A stretch of 64,000 bases of DNA from PALSA-612 sp963791225 (GCA_963791225.1 CAWBRV010000008.1:1421590-1485589); one strand, 5' to 3'; counted from the stretch's first letter, positions 55,398 through 64,000 are shown. Numbers and translations: made by a program. The notes: generated from the letters alone by a model not told the origin.

Positions 55398-55470
55398 GGG
55401 GCCGTAGCTCAGCTGGGAGAGCGTCTGGCTGGCAGCCAGAAGGTCAGGGGTTCGAACCCCCTCGGCTCCA
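55398..55470 (+). tRNA. tRNA-Ala (anticodon GGC)
   Basis: The acceptor GGGGCCG pairs with CGGCTCC (one G-T) and discriminator A is at 55470. The D arm is GCTCAGCTGGGAGAGC. The anticodon stem TCTGG/CCAGA has loop CTGGCAG, giving anticodon GGC. The T arm GGGG-TTCGAAC-CCCC is standard. CCA is not encoded. Confidence 0.96.
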
Positions 55471-55491
55471 TACCCTCGATTTACAGGGAGA

Positions 55492-55522
55492 ACCTGACTA
55501 GGAAAATGGTCAGGTACGACCC
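55492..55522 (+). repeat. REP-like inverted repeat, copy 1
   Basis: ACCTGAC (55492-55498) and GTCAGGT (55509-55515) form a 7-bp stem with a 10-base loop. The sequence from 55497 matches 63961-63986 at 22 of 26 positions. It lies between tRNA-Ala and a regulator gene. Confidence 0.5.
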
Positions 55523-55575
55523 TTACTGCTGTTGATCTGCTTCCGGGAGGCCAGAGGCTAGCCCTGCCCCCGGTT

Positions 55576-58380
55576 TCAGACGGACCGGCGTACCGTCCGC
55601 TCGAGCTCTTCCAGCGTCGCGACCGCAGCCGCCTCCCGGGCGGCTGCGAGTTGCTCCGGCGGCAGTTCCGCCTCGAGCCGATCGAGGGCCGGGCGGGCGG
55701 CGAAGGAGTAGGACGGGGGCAGCTGCTCGTGACCCATCGCGAATGTGAGAATCACTGCGGCTCGCTCCTGTTCCCCGGCATCTTCGGCGAGGCAGGCGCC
55801 GATCCCGCTGAGTGCGAGGAGCTCCAGCGATACGGCCTCGGAGGCGTGCGCACGATCGAGTGCGTCGCAGAAGCGCTCGCGCGCCTCGGGGCCGTCCCCG
55901 AGCGCAAGTGCCGCGAAGCCGATGCGGCAGAGTGCCGTCATCAGGCCCCAGCGGTGGTTGCTTTCCGAGAAGGCCTCGTAGCCGGCGCGACCGAGGCGCA
56001 AGGCCTCGGAGTAGTCGCCCAGGCCGAACGCGCTCAGGCTCGCGCGACTGAGCGCATAGCCCGGTCCTGCGGCGTCGCCGACGCACGCGAAGAGGTCGCG
56101 CGCTTCCATGTGCAGCCTGAGCGCGTCGCCGTAGCGCTCCTCGGCATCGGCGAGGAGGCCGAGCTTGCTCGTGGCGTACGCGCGCAGCACGGGATTGCCC
56201 AGCTTCTCTGAGAGGACATGCGCAGCCTCGAACGACTCGCGCGCCGATTCGAGGTCGTCCATGAGGAGCCTGGCGAAACCGAGATCCATCAGGCCGCCGC
56301 ACTCGGTGAGCCCGTCGCCGGTTGCTCTTGCGATCTCCGTTCCGTCTTCGAGGAACGCCACCGCCTCCGGGAAGACGTCCCGATACACCGCCACGATGCC
56401 CAGCGCACACAGGCAGCGCGCGAGCTCTCGCTCCAGGTTTCGCGCCCGCAGGACGGGCAGGCAGCGCATGGCGACCTCCTCAGCCGCCGGGTCGTACCCG
56501 AGTCGGGCGCCGATGGCGATCCGGCACGTCGCCGCGGCCAGCGCGACGCCGGTCGCGCTTCCGGGATCGTCTGCTTCGAAGCCAGCCGTCCGGGCGAGCC
56601 GCTCAAGCGTCTCGGCCCCGTCGAACCAGCTGTGCATCCAGAGGAAGGTGTAGAAGGTGTCCAACACGGGCAGCGCCACGTGCTCGTCGTCCTCGGCCAG
56701 CGTCCACTCGGCCGCGGCGCGGAGGTTGTCCGCCTCTCCCCGCAGCTCGTCCCGCGCGACCGCGAGCTCCGGGCCTAGGAGTGCCGCCTGCCGTTCCAGG
56801 AGCATCGCCGCGTAGTGACGCGCGTGACGCTCGCGGGCGTTCACTTCCTCGGCGGGTGACAGCCGCAGCTGCTCGGCCGCGTATTGCCGCAGCAGCTCGT
56901 GCAGCTCGAAGCGGCCGAAGTCCGGACGGCGCAGGAGCGACTTGGCAACGAGCTCCGAGAGGAGGCGCAGGTCGGCGCGCGTGACCGCGACGGCGGCGCT
57001 GCGATCGAAGCTGCCGCGGAACACGGACAACCGCGAGAAGGCGCTGCGCTGCTCGTCGGTGAGCAGGCGCCACGACTGGTCGATGGTCACTCGCAGACTG
57101 CGCTGTCGTTCGGGCACGTCGCGCATCGACGTGGCGAGGAAGTCGATGTTGCCCTCGATCTCGTCCGCGATCTCGGCGCAGGAGAGCACGGACGCCCAGG
57201 AGGCCGCGAGCTCGATGCCGAGCGGCATGCCGTCGACGAGCCGGCAAATGCGGAGCGCCTGCGAGTACCCGGCGTCGTCGAGGGCGAAGCCGGGTACGAC
57301 CTGCGTCGCCCGCTCGACGAACAGCCGCACCGCGGAAGCGCTTCCGTTCCCGTTCTCCGCGAGGCCGAGGCCCTCAACGTCGAACACCCATTCGCTCTGG
57401 ACGTTCAGACGCTCCCGAGAGGTCGTCAGGAGCTCGACGTGTGGGGCGCGCTCGATCACCTCGCTGAGAAACCCGGAGCCCTCGACGAGATGCTCGAAGT
57501 TGTCGAGCACGAGCAGCGTCGAGCGCTCGCTGAGGTAGTCGAGCAACTGGTCCTGTGCCGAGAAGCCGCTGTGCACGGCGTCGACGGCGAACTGGATCGA
57601 CTCGGCGAGGGCAGGCCCAAGGAAGTCCGGCGAGGCTACGGAGGCGAGCGGGACAAAGTGGACACCGTGCGGATAGCGGTCGACTCGGTGAGCGGCGGCC
57701 TCGAGAGCAAGCCTGGTCTTGCCCGCCCCGCCCGGCCCGACGAGCGTGAGCAGGCGACACTCGGGGTCCTCCAGCAACCGGTCGATCGCTTCGAGCTCCG
57801 ACGCACGACCGACGAACGACGTTCGCGGCCGCGGAAGGTTCTTCATGCCGGCCTCGACCGTCTTCAGCAACGGAAACTCGCGCGGCAGACCCTCAACCTC
57901 GAGCTGGTAGATGCGCTCCGGCGCGCTCAGATCCTTGAGCCGGTGCACGCCCAGGTCGCGAACATCCGTGTCCACGAGCGCATGCGTCGTCTGCGAGAGC
58001 AGCACCTGGCCGCCGTGGCCGACCGCCGCGATGCGGGCGCCCTTGTGCACGTCCAGACCGACATAGCCCTCCTCGGTCAGCCCCGGCTCTCCCGTGTGCA
58101 GCCCCATCCGAACCCGTATCGGCCCATCGGCCAGCGCCCGCTGGCCCTCGGAAGCAGCGGCGACAGCGTCCGACGCACGGGCGAAGGCGACGAAGAATGC
58201 GTCACCCTGCGTGTCGACCTCGACACCCTCGTGCTCCGCAAACGCAACCCGGAGCCGCCGCCGATGCTCCTGCAGCGCCTCCCCGTAGTCGTCGCCGAGC
58301 TCGTGTAGCAGCCGCGTCGAGCCCTCCACGTCCGTGAACAGCAACGTGACAACGCCGGTCGGGAGATCGCGCACCATCAC
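55576..58380 (-). CDS. Adenylate/guanylate cyclase-like, AAA ATPase and TPR regulator
   Basis: The 934-residue protein has three parts. The class III cyclase homology domain (residues 10-165) has metal Asp17 in FTDVEGST and Asp60 in QGDAFF, but the usual transition-state Asn is His112 in VHKGARI. The central STAND-type ATPase has P-loop GPGGAGKT at 215-222, with LLVLDNFEHL as Walker B. The C-terminal 450 residues are TPR-like helical repeats. It resembles LuxR/AfsR-type regulators with a cyclase head, though no HTH is seen. It is divergent from the paralogue at 58589. Cyclase activity may be weakened by the His substitution. Confidence 0.86.
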   Translation of the reverse strand: MMVRDLPTGVVTLLFTDVEGSTRLLHELGDDYGEALQEHRRRLRVAFAEHEGVEVDTQGDAFFVAFARASDAVAAASEGQRALADGPIRVRMGLHTGEPGLTEEGYVGLDVHKGARIAAVGHGGQVLLSQTTHALVDTDVRDLGVHRLKDLSAPERIYQLEVEGLPREFPLLKTVEAGMKNLPRPRTSFVGRASELEAIDRLLEDPECRLLTLVGPGGAGKTRLALEAAAHRVDRYPHGVHFVPLASVASPDFLGPALAESIQFAVDAVHSGFSAQDQLLDYLSERSTLLVLDNFEHLVEGSGFLSEVIERAPHVELLTTSRERLNVQSEWVFDVEGLGLAENGNGSASAVRLFVERATQVVPGFALDDAGYSQALRICRLVDGMPLGIELAASWASVLSCAEIADEIEGNIDFLATSMRDVPERQRSLRVTIDQSWRLLTDEQRSAFSRLSVFRGSFDRSAAVAVTRADLRLLSELVAKSLLRRPDFGRFELHELLRQYAAEQLRLSPAEEVNARERHARHYAAMLLERQAALLGPELAVARDELRGEADNLRAAAEWTLAEDDEHVALPVLDTFYTFLWMHSWFDGAETLERLARTAGFEADDPGSATGVALAAATCRIAIGARLGYDPAAEEVAMRCLPVLRARNLERELARCLCALGIVAVYRDVFPEAVAFLEDGTEIARATGDGLTECGGLMDLGFARLLMDDLESARESFEAAHVLSEKLGNPVLRAYATSKLGLLADAEERYGDALRLHMEARDLFACVGDAAGPGYALSRASLSAFGLGDYSEALRLGRAGYEAFSESNHRWGLMTALCRIGFAALALGDGPEARERFCDALDRAHASEAVSLELLALSGIGACLAEDAGEQERAAVILTFAMGHEQLPPSYSFAARPALDRLEAELPPEQLAAAREAAAVATLEELERTVRRSV

Positions 58381-58440
58381 ACGCGATCATGGAGCGACAC
58401 AACTCCGCTGTCCAGCGGGCTCCAGTCGTGCAGACACTCA

Positions 58441-58462
58441 CGATGGCAAACGCTCGCCATCG
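58441..58462. promoter_or_regulatory. Inverted repeat in the divergent cyclase promoter region
   Basis: CGATGGC and GCCATCG form a perfect 7-bp dyad with an 8-base spacer, in the 208-bp region between the two cyclase genes. A shared operator is possible. Confidence 0.45.
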
Positions 58463-58531
58463 AGCTGAGTACTGCGAGCGGCCTACAAACCGGCTTGCAG
58501 ATCGCCCAACCTCGGAAGCTCAACCTGGAGT

Positions 58532-58561
58532 CGAGGGTTCGAGAGTGCTCCGTTTAGTTCC
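58532..58561 (+). repeat. Short interspersed repeat, copy A
   Basis: The unit resembles GAGGGTTTGA-N6-GTCC-TTAGG, the motif repeated three times at 61316-61458. It sits over the presumed -35 region of the downstream cyclase gene. Confidence 0.4.
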
Positions 58562-58576
58562 CATCGCCTGTTGCAA

Positions 58577-58582
58577 TAGGGT
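58577..58582 (+). promoter_or_regulatory. Probable -10 box for the second cyclase gene
   Basis: TAGGGT lies six bases before the GTG at 58589, with no ribosome site. The leaderless pattern is clear. Confidence 0.5.
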
Positions 58583-58588
58583 CGTTCC

Positions 58589-61288
58589 GTGAGCGACGGG
58601 CTCGATCGCCGGCTGGTCGCCGTCATGTTCACCGACATGGTCGGCTACACAGCGCTGATACAGACGGACGAACGTCTGGCCGTCGACACGCGACAGCGGT
58701 ACGTGGCCGCGCTCGACCGCCAGCACGACGCCTTCGGCGGGACGATCGTCCAGCGGCTCGGGGACGGGAGCATGAGCATGTTTCCGAGCTCGTTTGCCGC
58801 GGTCGGGGCCGCGGTCGCGATGCAGCAGGAGCTCGCCGCGCAGGACGTCCCGGTTCGAATCGGCGTCCATGTCGGCGAGGTGGTCGTCGAGGCCGAGCGG
58901 CTCACGGGCGAAGCCGTCAACATCGCCGCCCGGATCGAATCGTTCGCCGTGCCCGGGGGCGTGATGCTGTCCGACGCCGCGTACGACCAGATCAGGAACC
59001 GGAGCGACATCGCCGTCGTCGCGCTCGGGCGATTCAGGCTGAAGCACGTCGGTCGGCCGTTTGAGCTCTACGCCGTCTCAGCCGACGGCATCGTCGTCCC
59101 GGATCCCGGTGCGCTGGAGGGAAAGGGCGAGCGGCTGGCGAGCTTGCCCAGCAATCTCCCCGACCCGGCGACGGGGCTGGTGGGGCGGGCCGACGACCTG
59201 GCGGCGCTCTTCAAGCTTGCGCGCGAGCACCGGGTCGTGACGATCACCGGGCCGGGCGGGGTTGGGAAGACGCGCATCGTCTGCGAGCTCGGCCGCCGGC
59301 TCGCGCCCGAGTTCCTGGACGGTGTCGCGTTCGTGCCGATGGCCGACATCACCGAGGCTGAGGACTTCCTGCCGGCCCTCGCCGAAACACTCGATGTGAA
59401 GGAGGCTGAGGAGCGGACGCTGGGCGAGGGGATCACCGCGCTGATCGGCAACAGAAAGGCGCTCCTGCTCCTGGACAACCTCGAGCAGATCGTCACTGCC
59501 GCTCCTGAGATCGCCCGGATCGTCGAGCGCTGCCCGGAGCTCCGGATCGTCACGACCAGCAGGACGCCGCTCAGAATCGACGCCGAGCGCGAGTACCCGC
59601 TCGCGCCGCTCGAGATCGACTCTGCGGTCGTGTTGTTCGTCGAGCGCGCGGGGACGGCCGCGGAGTCGCCCGACAGCGAGGCGACCGTGGCTGCCATCTG
59701 CCAGCGTCTCGACGGCCTGCCGCTCGCGCTCGAGCTTGCCGCCGCCAGGCTTCGGCTCTTGTCGCCGGACGCCCTGCTCGAGCGGCTCGATCACGCTCTC
59801 GACGTGCTCACCTCCGGTCGTCGTGATGCGCACGAGCGGCAGCAGACGCTGCGCGCCACGATCGACTGGAGCCACTCGCTCTTGAGCGAGCAAGAGCAGC
59901 GTTTGTTCCGGCGCATGGCCGTCTTCGCCGGCGGGTGCACGCTGGCCGACGTCGAGGCGGTCTGTGCCGACCCCGGCGCAACCTGTCTCGACGAGCTGGA
60001 GTCGCTCGTCGACAAGGCGCTCGTCCAGGTGGACGGGCGGAGCGGCCGGCTTCGGATGCTGCAGACGATCGGCGAGTTCGCGGCGGAACGGCTCGACCTT
60101 GCCGGCGAGGCGGGCGAGATCGCGGGGAGACAAGCACGCCGCTATGCAGAGGTCGCACGCGAGGTTCGCGATGCAATCGAGGGACCCGACCAAATCGGAT
60201 CCGTGGAGCGCGGCATCGCCGAGGAAGGCAACCTGCAGGCGGCGCTCGAGACGCTCCTCGCCGGAGCCCGGGGCGGTGACGCAGCCGCCTGCGAAGGGGG
60301 AATGCAGCTTTGCGGCGACCTGTGGATGTACTGGCACATCCGCGGTAAGAACGTCAGCGCACGCGAGTACGCCGAGGCATTTCTCGCAGCGAGTCAGGGT
60401 CTGCCTCCCAGCGTGGGCCGGTCAGGGACGCTGATCAACGTCGGCCTTGCTTCCTGGATGACCGGCCAGATCGAGCGCGCGAACGAGGAATGGGGCGAGG
60501 CGTACCGGATCGCCGAGGAGGTGGGGGCCGGTCGTGAGCTGTGTCTTGCCGCGCTGTGCCAAGGGCTCGGGCTGCTCGGAGTGGACACCGAGGGCGCGCT
60601 CGAGTGGACCGCGCGCGGGATCGAGCAGAGCCGCGGTCGTGAGTTCGAGTGGGCGCTGGGCTTCGCTCTTAGCTTCAACGGCATCGCCCACGCGCTGAGC
60701 GGCGAGGTCGACGTGGCAGAGGCGCGGTACTTGGAGGCACTCCAGATTCAACAGCGGCTCGGCGACTGCGAAGGAATTGGCACGTCGTTCGGCGGTCTCG
60801 CCCAGCTGGCCGCCGGCCGCGGCGAATCGACGGCGGCCCTGGACCTCTACCGGCAGGCGCTTGCCGCGTTCGAGGCGGTCGGCGACCGGGGCGAGGTGGC
60901 GCGGATCCTGTCCGAGATGGCCTGGGCCTGCCTCGACAGCGGAGAGGTCGCGCTGGCCCGCCGCTACTTCTTCGACTCGGTGCAGGCGCACACCGATGTC
61001 GCCAGCGTGCGCGGCGTGGGGCTCTCGCTCCTGGGGCTTGCAGCCGCCGAGGCGGTCGAGCACCGTCCCGAGCGCGCCCTGCAGATCGCCGCTGCGGCCG
61101 AGGTGTACGCCCAGGAAGAAGGCATCGTCGTCGTCTACTCCGACGACACGCCGGGCCGGGAGCTCGTCGAACAAGCGCGAGCTGCGCTCCCCGCCGACGA
61201 GGTCGCCCGCGCCACCGAGACCGGCCGCAACCTCCCGATCGAGGAAGCGCTCGACCTGGCCAGACTGGCTCAAACGGCAGGGGTGTAG
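58589..61288 (+). CDS. Adenylate cyclase-AAA ATPase-TPR regulator with complete cyclase site
   Basis: The product has 899 residues. The class III cyclase domain (10-165) has Asp16 in MFTDMVGY, Asp59 in RLGDGS and the full transition-state pair Asn111 and Arg115 in VNIAARI. The central STAND-like ATPase has P-loop GPGGVGKT at 221-228, and LLLLDNLEQI as Walker B. TPR-like repeats fill the last 400 residues (for example LGDCEGIGTSFGGLAQLAAG and ALDLYRQALAAFEAVGD). It is a paralogue of the divergent gene but keeps canonical cyclase residues. It may make cAMP in response to an ATPase-gated signal; no substrate is proven. Confidence 0.88.
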   Translation: MSDGLDRRLVAVMFTDMVGYTALIQTDERLAVDTRQRYVAALDRQHDAFGGTIVQRLGDGSMSMFPSSFAAVGAAVAMQQELAAQDVPVRIGVHVGEVVVEAERLTGEAVNIAARIESFAVPGGVMLSDAAYDQIRNRSDIAVVALGRFRLKHVGRPFELYAVSADGIVVPDPGALEGKGERLASLPSNLPDPATGLVGRADDLAALFKLAREHRVVTITGPGGVGKTRIVCELGRRLAPEFLDGVAFVPMADITEAEDFLPALAETLDVKEAEERTLGEGITALIGNRKALLLLDNLEQIVTAAPEIARIVERCPELRIVTTSRTPLRIDAEREYPLAPLEIDSAVVLFVERAGTAAESPDSEATVAAICQRLDGLPLALELAAARLRLLSPDALLERLDHALDVLTSGRRDAHERQQTLRATIDWSHSLLSEQEQRLFRRMAVFAGGCTLADVEAVCADPGATCLDELESLVDKALVQVDGRSGRLRMLQTIGEFAAERLDLAGEAGEIAGRQARRYAEVAREVRDAIEGPDQIGSVERGIAEEGNLQAALETLLAGARGGDAAACEGGMQLCGDLWMYWHIRGKNVSAREYAEAFLAASQGLPPSVGRSGTLINVGLASWMTGQIERANEEWGEAYRIAEEVGAGRELCLAALCQGLGLLGVDTEGALEWTARGIEQSRGREFEWALGFALSFNGIAHALSGEVDVAEARYLEALQIQQRLGDCEGIGTSFGGLAQLAAGRGESTAALDLYRQALAAFEAVGDRGEVARILSEMAWACLDSGEVALARRYFFDSVQAHTDVASVRGVGLSLLGLAAAEAVEHRPERALQIAAAAEVYAQEEGIVVVYSDDTPGRELVEQARAALPADEVARATETGRNLPIEEALDLARLAQTAGV

Positions 61289-61315
61289 ACGCGAAGCCGC
61301 CGCTCAAGCGGCGCC

Positions 61316-61458
61316 GGAGGGTTTGACAGCTGTCCGTTAGGTGGCACACACGTCGCCGAGCAGCTCTGACAGGGGCGCGGGGAGGTTTGAGAATAGTCCG
61401 CTTAGGTCCATACCCTCAAGTGCCCTCGAGGGGTTTGAAAGAAGTCCCTTAAGGCTGG
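61316..61458 (+). repeat. Three copies of a short interspersed repeat
   Basis: The 177 bases between the cyclase and prpE genes hold no gene. Units at 61316-61344, 61381-61409 and 61428-61458 share GAGG-TTTGA-N6-GTCC-TTAGG. They match the unit at 58532. The centre of the first copy is palindromic (GACAGCTGTC), but the others are not. Confidence 0.5.
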
Positions 61459-61465
61459 ACCAGTT

Positions 61466-63465
61466 TCAGGGGGTCAGGTCACTCTCCCCCAGCCACCCCG
61501 CCCGCCAAGCGACCTTGTCCCAGCCGGCGGGTGTAGTCAGTTCTGCACGGACGTTGCTTCCTGCGGCCGCGCGTAGCCGAGCGCGTGGAGTGCGTCGCGT
61601 GATCTCGTCGAGGATCGCGGGGTCGTCGATCGTGGCCGGGACTGTGTACTCCTCGCCGTCGGCGATTCGGCGCATCGTTCCGCGCAGGATCTTGCCGGAT
61701 CGGGTCTTGGGCAGGCGCTCGACGACGACCGCGGTCTTGAACGACGCGACCGGGCCGATCCGCTCGCGCACGAGCTGCACGACCTCCGCGACGATCTCGG
61801 CGTGCGGGCGCTCGACGCCCGCCTTCAGGACGAGGAGGCCGACCGGCAACTGCCCTTTGAGCTCGTCGGCCACGCCGATCACCGCGCACTCGGCCACGTC
61901 CGGGTGCGAGGCGAGCACCTCCTCGATCGCGCCGGTCGAGAGGCGATGGCCGGCGACGTTGATGATGTCGTCGGTCCGGGCCATGACGAAGACGTAGCCG
62001 TGCTCGTCGATGTAGCCGGCGTCGGCGGTCTGGTAGTAGCCGGGGAATGCGGAGAGGTAGGCCTCGCGGAAGCGCTCGTCGGCGTTCCAGAGCGTCGGCG
62101 AGGAGCCGGGCGGCATCGGCAGCTTGACGACGAGCGCGCCGATCTCGCCGGGCGGCGAGCTGCTCGCCGCCGGCGTCGAGCGACGCGGACGTCCCAGCCC
62201 GGCACGGCGCGGGTCGGCGAGCCCGGGCACGACCGGCAGCCGCTCGATGCCGAGGCAGTTGGCGGCGATCGCCCAGCCGGTCTCGGTCTGCCACCAGTGG
62301 TCGATCACCGGCACCGCCGAGCTTCTCCTCGGCCCAGTGGAGCGTGTTCGGGGTCGCAGCGCTCGCCGGCGAGGAAGAGCGCGCGGAAGCGCGAGAGGTC
62401 GTAGCGGCCGATGTGGCTCGCCCTCGGGGTCTTGCTGGCGGATCGCGCGGAACGCGGTCGGCGCGGTGAAGAGCGTGCAGACACCGTGCTCGGAGATCAC
62501 GCGCCAGAACGCGCCCGCGTCGGGCGTGCCGACCGGCTTGCCTTCGTAGAGGACGGTCGTGCAGCCGTGGAGGAGCGGCGCGTAGACGATGTAGGAGTGG
62601 CCGACGACCCAGCCGACGTCGGAGGCCGCCCAGTAGACCTCGCCCGGCTCGACGTCGTAGACGTGCTTCATCGTCCACTCGAGCGCCACGGCATGGCCGC
62701 CGTTGTCGCGCACGATCCCCTTCGGCTGGCCGGTCGTGCCGGAGGTGTAGAGGATGTAGAGCGGATCGGTCGCCTCGACCGGCACGCAGCCGGCCGGCTC
62801 GGCCCCCGAGACCGCTTCGTCCCAGTCGAGGTCGCGCCCAGGCTCGAGCTCGGCCTCGAGCATCGGCCGCTGCAGGATGATGCAGCGCTCCGGCTTCGTC
62901 GTCGGCCATCCCGATCGCCGCGTCGAGCAGCGGCTTGTACGCGATCACGCCGCTCGGCTCGATGCCGCACGAAGCCGAGACGATCACCTTCGGCTTCGCG
63001 TCGTCGATCCGGCTCGCGAGCTCGTCCGCCGCGAAGCCGCCGAACACGACCGAGTGGATCGCACCGATCCGCGCGCACGCGAGCATCGCGATCACCGCCT
63101 CGGGCACCATCGGCATGTAGACGATGACGCGGTCGCCTCGCTCGACCCCCTGCGCGGCCAGCGCACCGGCGAAACGCGCGACCGCGTCGCGCAGCTCGCG
63201 ATAGGTGAACGACTCGACCGTGCTCCGTCACCGGCGAGTCGTAGATCAGCGCCAGCTGATCGGCGCGGCCCCGCTCGACGTGACGGTCGAGCGCGTTGTA
63301 GCACGTGTTCAGCCGCCCGCCCGTGAACCAGCGATAGAACGGCGCCCGAGAATCGTCGAGCACCCGCTCCCACGGCTCGACCCAATCGATCCGAGCGGCA
63401 GCCTCCGCCCAGAACTCCTCCGGCTCGTCCAGTGAACGCCGATAGACCTCGTCGAATCGACCCAC
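61466..63465 (-). pseudogene. prpE: Propionyl-CoA synthetase-like gene with about eight frameshifts
   Basis: Read with frame corrections, the gene gives a complete AMP-forming acyl-CoA synthetase. It has the N-terminus GRFDEVYRRSLDEPEEFWAEA, the ATP loop YTSGTTGQPKG, WQTETGWAIAANC (closer to PrpE than to Acs), YYQTADAGYIDEHGY, and the end KTRSGKILRGTMRR with the acylation Lys. PrpE activates propionate; acetate is an alternative. Frame changes lie near 63225, 62897, 62415, 62351, 62325, 62220, 62180 and 62155. Nearly all fit one extra G or C. Protein sequence between them is well kept, so these are probably sequence errors; a real pseudogene is the alternative. Confidence 0.83.
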
Positions 63466-63611
63466 GCCGCCCCTCCGTGGAAGTCAGAAGAGATCGACGC
63501 TACTGCCCGGATCAGCCCCCGTCAATGCCTGGCAAAGAGGCGACCAGCACGACATGCCGCGAGCGCGGCGAAACCTGCTGACCGATGTGGAGTGGGCAGT
63601 GCCGGCGTCGC

Positions 63612-63944
63612 TCAGCGATACCGGTATCGGCCGTGGCTGACACGTTCGACCGGGCTGCCGGGTCGGCGCGCGTGCTTGTGCAGGCAGTCCTTGACGGTGT
63701 TCCAGGAAAGCGGCGTTTTGGCGAGTTTCTGAGCGGCTGTGTGGATTTCGCGGGCTCGGAGCGGCCGGTCGGCTTCCGCGAGCGCTTGGATCACCGCGGC
63801 CTGAACAGCTCCGACCCTTGGTCTGATTTGTCTCTGCGACTGGGTTTGCGGCCCTGGTCTGGTGGCAAGCGAGCGAACCAAACGGTGCGCGCTAGCGAGG
63901 TGCACGCGGTTCAAGCTTGCCCCGCTTTCTTCCACTCGGTTCAA
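63612..63944 (-). CDS. Possible winged-helix protein
   Basis: The 110-residue product is weakly supported. Its last 70 residues look like a small winged helix (VIQALAEADRPLRAREIHTA, SWNTVKDCLHKHA, VERVSHGRYRYR). The first 30 come from a tandem repeat that supplies TTG starts. No ribosome site is clear. It may be a fragment of a mobile-element or plasmid regulator. An alternative start is the second TTG at 63914. Confidence 0.45.
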   Translation of the reverse strand: MNRVEESGASLNRVHLASAHRLVRSLATRPGPQTQSQRQIRPRVGAVQAAVIQALAEADRPLRAREIHTAAQKLAKTPLSWNTVKDCLHKHARRPGSPVERVSHGRYRYR

Positions 63945-63966
63945 ACGTGCCCCGCTCTCTACTAGG
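63908..63966 (+). repeat. Two tandem 30-bp direct repeats
   Basis: Units at 63908-63937 and 63938-63966 share GGTTCAA followed by the same GCCCCGCT tract and TCT ends, with a few changes. They lie at the start of the small winged-helix ORF and next to the second REP-like copy. Confidence 0.6.
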
Positions 63967-63986
63967 AAAGCGGTCAGGTATGAACC
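63961..63986 (+). repeat. REP-like repeat, copy 2
   Basis: ACTAGGAAAGCGGTCAGGTA plus six bases matches the copy at 55497-55522 (22 of 26 positions). The upstream half of the inverted repeat is not kept, so this is a partial copy. Confidence 0.45.
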
Positions 63987-64000
63987 GCGGCTCTGTGGCG

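Noticed and set aside
55398..55470. tRNA-Ala as an integration site
   Set aside because: No second copy of the tRNA 3' end and no integrase is seen within the window.

Overview
The window is high-GC, densely coded DNA with short or overlapping gene junctions (ATGA, GTGA and TGATG), alternating codon bias and many GTG starts. Gene content (EgtB, an OpuC-type importer, an RNase E with basic extensions, two large cyclase-ATPase-TPR regulators, a DUF7144-like membrane protein, and standard actinobacterial rod and ribosome clusters) suggests an actinobacterium. I think a soil lineage such as class Thermoleophilia (Gaiellales or Solirubrobacterales) is most likely, but that is inference from gene neighbourhoods and not a phylogeny.

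Layout. 1-4.3 kb: tail of kdpA, then kdpC, kdpB, a KdpD sensor-domain protein with no kinase, and a universal stress protein, i.e. a potassium uptake operon. 4.3-12.9 kb: accessory metabolism (M24 hydrolase, PepSY protein, VOC protein, polysaccharide deacetylase, two methyltransferases, a frameshifted HMG-CoA lyase, a phosphoribosyltransferase-hydrolase fusion, EgtB). 12.9-16.3 kb: a complete osmoprotectant ABC importer. 16.3-22 kb: a MetE-like protein with an MFS exporter, cupin, cytochrome c, a short CDF-like protein, tRNA-Leu, a deaminase and a LysE exporter. 22.3-25.6 kb: tig-clpP-clpX. 25.6-28.4 kb: a 256-bp palindromic element, a GntR regulator, and an isocitrate lyase operon with two small genes. 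28.5-33.5 kb: valS, folC, an AAC(3)-like acetyltransferase and small membrane and zinc-ribbon genes. 33.5-42.8 kb: ndk, two tandem methyltransferases, maf, then the rod-shape cluster mreB-mreC-mreD-pbp2-rodA plus a DUF697 gene. 42.9-46.3 kb: a GGDEF-EAL protein and two small genes. 46.4-55.5 kb: rne, rplU, rpmA, two M29 peptidases (one frameshifted), an aminotransferase, obg, nadD, rsfS and tRNA-Ala. 55.6-64 kb: two divergent cyclase-ATPase-TPR regulators surrounded by short repeats, a multiply frameshifted propionyl-CoA synthetase, and a small winged-helix ORF.

Three features run through the window. First, a TANNNT box, very often TAGACT or TAGAAT, sits 6-9 bases before many start codons and 10-11 bases before both tRNAs. 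This implies many leaderless mRNAs and moves several start codons. Second, maf, nadD and rsfS have no ATG, GTG or TTG start that keeps the conserved N-terminus, and appear to start at CTG. Third, three genes carry single-base frameshifts, with eight in the prpE-like gene; these look more like sequence errors than decay.

I did not find a CRISPR array, complete insertion sequence, prophage or classical defence island. The most unusual items are the palindromic element after clpX, the palindrome plus Cys-rich micro-ORF ahead of isocitrate lyase, the duplicated trigger-factor tail motif, the split Kdp signalling layout, and the repeat-decorated divergent cyclase pair.
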